The notes beneath the pieces were generated by a model, which made no database searches, was not told the origin of the DNA, and saw only the letters and a program-made list of their open reading frames with translations. The translations under genes and the position numbers were made by a program. From Amoebidium appalachense (taxonomy: Eukaryota; Ichthyosporea), in contig CAVNZM010000005.1 of assembly GCA_963693365.1 (NCBI GenBank), forward strand, positions 10,602,001-10,666,000: a DNA stretch of 64,000 bases, given 5' to 3'. Shown here piece after piece: positions 21,601 to 64,000 of the stretch (position 1 is its first letter; every line of letters starts with the position of its first letter).

Positions 21601-22603
21601 GGACGCTGGTCTAGGCTCGAATTCGAATCACGGTGATACGGCAATAAATTTACATGGGTTGCGTGCCATATATATGCCAATATACCGCAAAAATGTGCAA
21701 GGAGCAAGGGTGGCTAGCATGCCAAATATGGCAATACCGCAACAACGTGCAAGGAGCAAGGTTGGCTAGCATACTATGCCATATATGACAATACCGCAAA
21801 AATGTGCAAGGAGCCAGGCAGGTAGCTAGCTAGCATGCCATATACGGGAAAGCTGCAAAAATGTACAACAGCAGTATGCCATACATGGCAATACCACAAA
21901 AATGTGACAGGCAGCAATTGCATGCCGTAAACTTTTACAATGACTGCAAGATGCACAAAGCTTAACCTTTTCGCATGCCGGATGTATACTATATATACGA
22001 CCGGCGTCTTAAAGAGGTCACCCGCAACCTGCAAATATATGCAAATGTTTGCAAATATGTGCAATTTGCAGGTGGCCCCTCTTATATGTGCTGGTTTGAG
22101 AAGAGAAAAAAGAGATACAAAGAGTGGTCCGATCCATTTATCGATCAGTTTCGTCCGAAATGGTGTACAACACACGGCCTACGATCACAACCTTTTATTT
22201 TGTTCATGCAACGAGCGGACATGAACATGTGCACTTTACACATACACTGCATATGATATAAATCTGCTTGATGGTGGAATACAGATGGCACTGGCTAAGG
22301 CCATAGACAAAACTTATAAAAACCTTACATTAAATAAACATATATAATGCAAGCGTGATGACCTGCAATGTCCTCGCTAATGCCCGGGCGCTTCCTTGGA
22401 TTCTATTCGCTGAGATGGTGTATATATTTGAATAGGAAAATTATTATTTACATTGGCAAACCACACCAAACACGTGACCCAAAGGGGAAGCAACAACAAC
22501 AACAACAACAAAAGAAAAAAAAAGGGGGGGGGGGGGGGAGTTCAATTGTTTTGCATTCGTGAGTCCGGGGCGGAGTTGTGCGGCTTGCACGCAGTGCACG
22601 CAG

Positions 22604-22666
<63 letters not shown>

Positions 22667-22982
22667 CGCGTGCGCGCACGCCGCCTGCCTGTGGGCACGT
22701 GGGTGGGTGGGTATGTCTATGTGGGTGGTTGCTTTGGCAGAAGTGCAGGCACATACGCGGGCGAACATGCCTGATTATTTCCGTGCCAGTACATACAATG
22801 AAAAAACACTCACCATACACGCAATAGCTCACTAACACTATAAAATTGACAGAAGGAATAGGGATATACTCTAAATTCCAATTATCCCAAACGGGTATTT
22901 TATTTCTGGAAAAGATACTTGGCAGCCCAGAACACGATGCATATATATCATTGCCCCTTGCCCCTTACATAGAATGCCAGGG

Positions 22983-23014
<32 letters not shown>

Positions 23015-23125
23015 AATACATGATTAAGTACCCTTACATATATGAAACCACACACGTCATATTCATAAACCCGTTATAAATTGCATCGCCTTTCACCCCA
23101 CCATCTCCTAACTGCAGATTATTTG
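19937..23125. other. Convergent intergenic region between UBAC1 and POLG 3' ends
   Basis: Contains a T run (20264-20289), G runs (21171-21206, 21559-21599), (GT)n (22604-22658), an A run (22983-23010), a minisatellite (21655-21925) and (CAA)n (22492-22511). A complement of AATAAA at 22899-22904 lies 222 bp after the POLG stop and could be its poly(A) signal. No supported gene. Confidence 0.6.
21655..21925 (+). repeat. Minisatellite, about 60-bp units
   Basis: Four to five units with core aataccgcaaaaatgtgcaa followed by ggagcaaggttggctagcat. Intergenic, diverged. Confidence 0.88.
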
Positions 23126-44333
<21,208 letters not shown>

Positions 44334-44842
44334 GGTGGGCCACTCGCCAAAACCAGAGCTTGTTTTCAGAAAAGTGAAGCGAATGACTTGTTGGTTATCC
44401 CTTACCCTCGTCGTCGTCAAAAACAACTGAATAAAAAATACAGAGGATTCCGACTGTCTAGTGTTTTGACATGCTGCAACGATGTTTACGAGCTGGCAAA
44501 GCTAAGGGCAGAAAGAGAACGGAGGTAACTGAATACCACGTTGGACAGGCGCAACCGCGCAAAGAAGAGACGTTATAAGGCGAATTCTTATGTAGCTGTC
44601 TTAGGAGTGCCCCGAAAACCCCTGCTGCTGCCTGTCAAATACCCCAACAGGGCAGCCCAGACTACCTACGTCACAGAAAACCCAGCCTGTTTCACTTCCG
44701 CGCCAAAACAACCAACAAAAAGCCATTGAATGGCTTAATATCACGCACTAGGAGGCGTAAGATTGGCGCAAACCCTGTATGGATTAACCTTATATGGCTC
44801 TTTTAGTTAGTGGTGCAGTTTAAGCCAATCAGCATCGTCTAA

Positions 44843-44850
44843 TGACGTCA
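44843..44850. promoter_or_regulatory. Palindromic CRE/ATF site
   Basis: TGACGTCA, 13 bp from a CCAATC motif, 510 bp upstream of POLG and 350 bp upstream of TMEM94. Confidence 0.55.
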
Positions 44851-45140
44851 CACTGACTGCGAGTCTGTGACACCGCATTTGCGCAAACGCGATACACTGA
44901 CCACACGAAAGTCACACTTTGCCGCTTGAAAGGAGACTGACTGAACTTCGGGTGCACTTGAACATCGTTTGTAGAAAAATCCTTACACTTACTTTTGGAT
45001 TTAGAGGTGCACATTCAATTAGCTCTTTCTGGGAGCCTACAACATGAAAATGGAAATACACATATAAGACCAGGATAGGCTGAAAGGCCTGGGTTCCCTT
45101 TTTTCCTGCTTGAGGGGGCCGGAAGACCTTTTTTTGACTT

Positions 45141-45148
45141 TATAAATA
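45141..45148 (+). promoter_or_regulatory. TATA-like box upstream of TMEM94
   Basis: TATAAATA, 51 bp before ATG. That leaves a very short 5' UTR if it is used. Confidence 0.45.
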
Positions 45149-45198
45149 GTGAAGAGTAGCTCATTTCCCCATTTTTTCCATCTTTTTTTGGGTCAACC

Positions 45199-63480
<18,282 letters not shown>

Positions 63481-63553
63481 GTGGGCACCCCCTCAGCCCC
63501 CCCATCCCTCCATCCTCCCCCCCCCCCCCCCCCCCCCCACCACCACCACCACC

Positions 63554-63590
<37 letters not shown>

Positions 63591-63875
63591 ACCACACACA
63601 CACACACACAACACACACACATCCCCAACCCACCTCACCCGACCCCTTCGGCCACCAACCTCACGTGCGCACGCACGCCGTACAGACAAACAGACACATA
63701 CGCACGCACGCACGCACATATTCACCGTTTCGACCCTGTGTCATATGCCTGAAGACTTTTATGCACAACGTAAAGCCAGTAAAGATAAACCGGAAGTAGA
63801 GCACGAAAAGACGGTAGGGGGAAGGCAGAGCCTGGTAAGTGACAGCAGAACGGGAGAGGAGAGGTTTATGGGACG

Positions 63876-63923
<48 letters not shown>

Positions 63924-64000
63924 TAATCCGTGTCTGCAGGGGATAAGTTCGGTATGGTTGTAGGCTTCCTGCCTGCTTTGGATGTCAAGTGTTACAATGC
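63481..64000. other. Right edge, TMEM94 intron 18 or beyond
   Basis: C and (CCA)n runs 63518-63590, CA-rich to 63720, G run 63879-63922. An open stretch 63750-63840 ending CAGAGCCTG|GTAAGT could be an exon, but no acceptor gives the right phase. Confidence 0.5.

Larger units (their letters stand above)
44334..45198. promoter_or_regulatory. Bidirectional promoter region between POLG and TMEM94
   Basis: 865 bp between divergent start codons with no mononucleotide run over 10, unlike the rest of the window. Contains CCAATC (44825-44830), a perfect CRE TGACGTCA (44843-44850) and TATAAATA (45141-45148, 51 bp before the TMEM94 ATG). Promoter role is inferred. Confidence 0.65.

Noticed and set aside
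21605-21635. tRNA B-box-like ctcgaattcgaatcacgg
   Set aside because: No cloverleaf or A box can be built around it.
63750-63840. Possible TMEM94 exon 19 ending at a GTAAGT donor
   Set aside because: No acceptor gives phase 0 without a stop and the peptide does not match the expected VPWGLCELARLIGF region.

Overview
This is a nuclear, protein-coding window from an intron-rich eukaryote, most likely an animal or a close unicellular holozoan relative. Three of its four genes (UBAC1, POLG, TMEM94) are families I know mainly from animals and their relatives, and the mitochondrial polymerase is the opisthokont gamma type. All introns start with GT and end with AG, and the code is standard. Genes were read by chaining exons whose splice phases agree and whose conceptual proteins follow known family order. 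No transcript evidence was available.

Layout. (1) About 1-3481 is 3' flank or intron of the first gene, rich in G runs. (2) 3482-7834, minus: a CCCH zinc-finger/SAM-domain protein, six exons, 3' end not found. (3) 7835-10928: divergent intergenic region with CCAAT motifs. (4) 10929-19936, plus: UBAC1 (KPC2), ten exons, 364 residues, complete. (5) 19937-23125: convergent intergenic region. (6) 23126-44333, minus: POLG, mitochondrial DNA polymerase gamma catalytic subunit, 22 exons, 1100 residues, complete. (7) 44334-45198: 865-bp divergent promoter region with CRE, CCAAT and TATA motifs. (8) 45199 to past the right edge, plus: TMEM94, an ER P-type-ATPase-like protein, 18 exons found (759 codons), 3' part outside the window.

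About 85-90% of the window is non-coding and unusually simple. G or C mononucleotide runs reach about 45 bases, and long (GT/CA)n, (GA/CT)n and GTGA/GGGA arrays recur in almost every intron. Mobile DNA includes a decayed GIY-YIG retroelement related to Penelope-like elements (TMEM94 intron 4), two TTAA-flanked foldback MITEs, an AT-rich palindrome, and a dispersed SINE-like family that carries internal G runs.

The most interesting pattern is that many intronic minisatellites and small duplications (unit mostly about 37-65 bp) begin at an exon-intron junction and copy its splice site, sometimes with adjoining exon bases. Nine junctions in three genes show junction-anchored repeats. Several microsatellites also supply splice signals themselves: (GT)n at donors, (CA)nG at acceptors and (CT)n as a polypyrimidine tract. 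The POLG exonuclease II aspartate is a glutamate here.

The genes do not form one pathway: ubiquitin ligase cofactor, mtDNA replication, ER magnesium/calcium homeostasis and RNA binding. Their arrangement is two divergent pairs and one convergent pair.
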